Shown piece by piece: positions 62,345 to 64,000 of a DNA stretch of 64,000 bases. Position 1 is the first letter of the stretch, and every line of letters begins with the position of its first letter. The stretch is taken from positions 434,001-498,000 of the forward strand of contig CAVYRO010000008.1 in the NCBI GenBank assembly GCA_963771005.1. The letters run 5' to 3'. Made by a program: the position numbers and the translations under genes. The stretch is from DASQZK01 sp963771005. Lineage in GTDB: Bacteria > Bacteroidota > Bacteroidia > Bacteroidales > GCA-2748055. Under the pieces are notes generated by a model, which was given only the letters and a program-made list of their open reading frames with translations, searched no databases and was not told where the DNA came from.

Positions 62345-62980
62345 ATGAGAACAATTCTTCAAATTATTCTCGGAATTGCAGTCCTCGTCCTTGCATACTT
62401 TGTCATTGACAGTATCATGACGCCAATCCGCTTCAACAAAGCAAAGGATTTCAGGGAAAAGAAAACCATTTCCAGGATGATTCAGATCCGCGAAGCCCAG
62501 AAAGCCTATAAGGACGTTAGACAGGCATATACGGGAAGCTTCGATACACTCATATCGTTTCTGAAAAACGATTCGTTTGCCATTACAAAGGCTATCGGTA
62601 CTATTCCTGAAGATCTCATTGACTCTGTGGGTATGAAAAAAGCAAGGGACATCGCGATGAAAAGAGGCATTATCAAAAGATCGGTCACGAAAATCCCTGT
62701 AATGGATTCATTGTACGGAAGAAATTTCCCTGTTGACTCACTTCGTTATGTGCCCTTTACCAAGGGTGAGCAGTTCAAAATGAAGGCCGGTGAATATGTC
62801 ACACCTTCCAAACTGACTGTAAAAGTTGTGGAAGTATCCGTACCATACAGCACTCTGCTTACTGGTCTTGATCCACAACTCGTTGTGAATTATGCCGATG
62901 AGAGGCAGAAGATCACCAATTACCCCGGTCTTAAGTTTGGTTCCATGAACGAGGGGACCCTTACCGGAAACTGGGAATAA
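62345..62980 (+). CDS. Membrane-anchored protein of unknown function
   Basis: The protein has 211 residues. I do not recognise a named family. Residues 4-25 (ILQIILGIAVLVLAYFVIDSIM) form one membrane helix, followed by a charged helical stretch (RFNKAKDFREKKTISRMIQIREAQKAYKDVRQAYTG). This layout of helix plus long amphipathic helix is reminiscent of pseudopilins, although no prepilin-peptidase site is visible. The remainder is mixed alpha/beta. It is probably co-transcribed with the DUF3822 gene 10 bases downstream and with rsmD. The likely location is the inner membrane facing the periplasm. Confidence 0.7.
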   Translation: MRTILQIILGIAVLVLAYFVIDSIMTPIRFNKAKDFREKKTISRMIQIREAQKAYKDVRQAYTGSFDTLISFLKNDSFAITKAIGTIPEDLIDSVGMKKARDIAMKRGIIKRSVTKIPVMDSLYGRNFPVDSLRYVPFTKGEQFKMKAGEYVTPSKLTVKVVEVSVPYSTLLTGLDPQLVVNYADERQKITNYPGLKFGSMNEGTLTGNWE

Positions 62981-62990
62981 TCAGTGTTGC

Positions 62991-63815
62991 ATGAATGACT
63001 TTAAGTACGTATCTGAGAATTACAATATAAATAAGACAATTGCATACAGGTTATCCATCCAGTTAAATCCGGATGGATTTTCTGTATTAATAGCCGACGT
63101 TCACAAAAACATTCTTTTCCTGTTTCACCGGCAGAGTGAAGATTTCGGAGAAAGCCTGACAGAGCTGCGGGAAAACATGGATCTGATCCCCCTTGCCAAT
63201 CTCCGGTTTGCCCGGGTTAACATCCTTGTCAACACCCCTGAATTTATTCTTATCCCATCGGAACTGTATTCAGAGGATCTCAAGGATCTGTATTTCAGGT
63301 ATAATCACCCGCTGAAGGATTTTGAGAAAGTCGTAGCCTCAGCCCTCGATATTCACAAGGCTATCCTGCTTTTCAAGCTGGACGAGAATTTTACCGGCCT
63401 TATCAGGATCTTTCATAATTCACCGGCGTTGGTTCATGCCTCTGTCCCGTACCTTGAGTATATTTCACGCGACATTACGGAAGGAGAATGTCTTTTCATT
63501 CACCATACCGGCATACTCCTCTACCTTACTGCATTTAAAAATCACGAACTTGTTCTGCATAACATTATGGAGACAAAGGCAGACAGCGATGTTATATACC
63601 ATTCTCTCAATACGATACGTTGCCTTGGGATGAAAGAGACGAGCTTACCGGTATTTTATTCAGGTACACTAACCAACAACAGGAACATCCTGTCGGACCT
63701 GTCAAAATACACCGGCAGGCTTAGTGCTCTCAAAAACGAGTTCCCTTTTGAGCTGGCCGGGGATCTGAATGAGAATTATTTCATCAACCTGCTAAAAAGT
63801 ACGGGTTGCGTATAA
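62991..63815 (+). CDS. DUF3822 family protein
   Basis: The protein has 274 residues. YRLSIQLNPDGFSVLIADVHKNILFLFHRQ (about 18-47) and the later ILLYLTAFKNHELVLHN segment are typical of DUF3822, a Bacteroidetes-specific actin-like-fold protein with no assigned function. It is soluble, without signal peptide or membrane helix. Its last ten bases overlap the start of rsmD, a linkage seen widely in Bacteroidetes and suggesting translational coupling. Confidence 0.85.
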   Translation: MNDFKYVSENYNINKTIAYRLSIQLNPDGFSVLIADVHKNILFLFHRQSEDFGESLTELRENMDLIPLANLRFARVNILVNTPEFILIPSELYSEDLKDLYFRYNHPLKDFEKVVASALDIHKAILLFKLDENFTGLIRIFHNSPALVHASVPYLEYISRDITEGECLFIHHTGILLYLTAFKNHELVLHNIMETKADSDVIYHSLNTIRCLGMKETSLPVFYSGTLTNNRNILSDLSKYTGRLSALKNEFPFELAGDLNENYFINLLKSTGCV

Positions 63816-64000
63816 TAAGCGGCATATACAGAGGACGGCAAATCCATGCCCCCTCAAATCTCCGGGCAAGGCCTACCACTGATTTTGCCAGGGAAAGCCT
63901 GTTCAATATTCTCAGCAATCACTTTGATTTCGAAGGTTTGCAGGTTCTTGACCTTTTCGCCGGGACGGGAAGCATCGGTTTCGAATTTGCCTCCCGCGGC
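63806..64000 (+). CDS. rsmD: 16S rRNA (guanine(966)-N2)-methyltransferase RsmD (3' partial)
   Basis: Reading from the TTG at 63806 gives 65 codons to the window edge. The translation contains RIISGIYRGRQIHAPSNLRA, then RPTTDFARESLFNIL and the SAM-binding motif VLDLFAGTGSIGFEFASRG. These are the first 65 residues of RsmD, which methylates G966 of 16S rRNA. The TTG start overlaps the DUF3822 stop by ten bases; no ATG is available at the conserved N-terminus. The catalytic NPPY lies outside the window. Confidence 0.9.
   Translation, partial: MRIISGIYRGRQIHAPSNLRARPTTDFARESLFNILSNHFDFEGLQVLDLFAGTGSIGFEFASRG

Overview
The window (about 48-50% GC by eye) comes from an uncultured-type Bacteroidetes, most likely Bacteroidales/Marinilabiliales. 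The evidence is a SusC/SusD pair with glycan enzymes, a PorE-like TPR/propeller/OmpA protein, SiaB/SiaC regulators, the Bacteroidetes-specific DUF3822-rsmD neighbourhood, the 306-residue SerA type, and several promoters of the Bacteroidetes form TAnnTTTG (-7) with TTTG near -33.

Layout. 1-1622 (+): the end of a CocE-type hydrolase and a DUF998 membrane protein. 1647-22739 (-): a polysaccharide-utilisation-type locus. In reading order it holds a LacI-family regulator, an S45 (penicillin acylase-type) hydrolase, SusC, SusD, GH172, an amidohydrolase, a second GH172, a DUF5009 membrane acyltransferase-like protein, a GH109-like Gfo/Idh protein, a DUF1080 lipoprotein, a second Gfo/Idh protein and a GH116 enzyme. 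LacI-type operators (core AAACGTTT) lie inside the lacI promoter and upstream of susC, and a weaker one lies before the GH116 gene, so the regulator probably controls itself and the locus. Gfo/Idh proteins together with DUF1080 suggest a 3-keto-glycoside step beside classical glycosidases.

22984-28432 (-): DUF1015, serA and serC (serine synthesis), a ComB-family phosphatase and gcvT. 28433-28809 is a repeat-rich intergenic stretch. 28810-31943 (-): the PorE-like protein and a TPR protein. 32131-32830 (+): a lone Hpt protein and a STAS protein. Then come clpB and an MGH1-type glycosidase (both -).

37490-43638 is anomalous. A large ABC ATPase/permease, a THUMP RNA methyltransferase and a NadR-like kinase are each broken by many single-base-type frame changes while the protein sequence between the breaks is well preserved. 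The small siaC and siaB genes between them are intact. No other gene in the window shows this, so a local sequence-quality fault is at least as likely as true gene decay.

43611-51317 (-): pnuC, an S41 protease, guaA (with a clear intrinsic terminator), a STAS protein followed by rnz, and rpsA. 51668-58429 (+): nucleotide-sugar genes: UDP-glucose dehydrogenase, a UDP-glucuronate decarboxylase-like enzyme, rfbA, rfbC, rfbD and a phosphohexomutase. rfbB is not in the window. 58547-64000: YjbQ, an AarF/UbiB kinase, a RecD-like helicase, a membrane-anchored protein of unknown function, DUF3822, and the start of rsmD, which runs off the end of the window.

I found no rRNA, tRNA, CRISPR array or intact insertion sequence.
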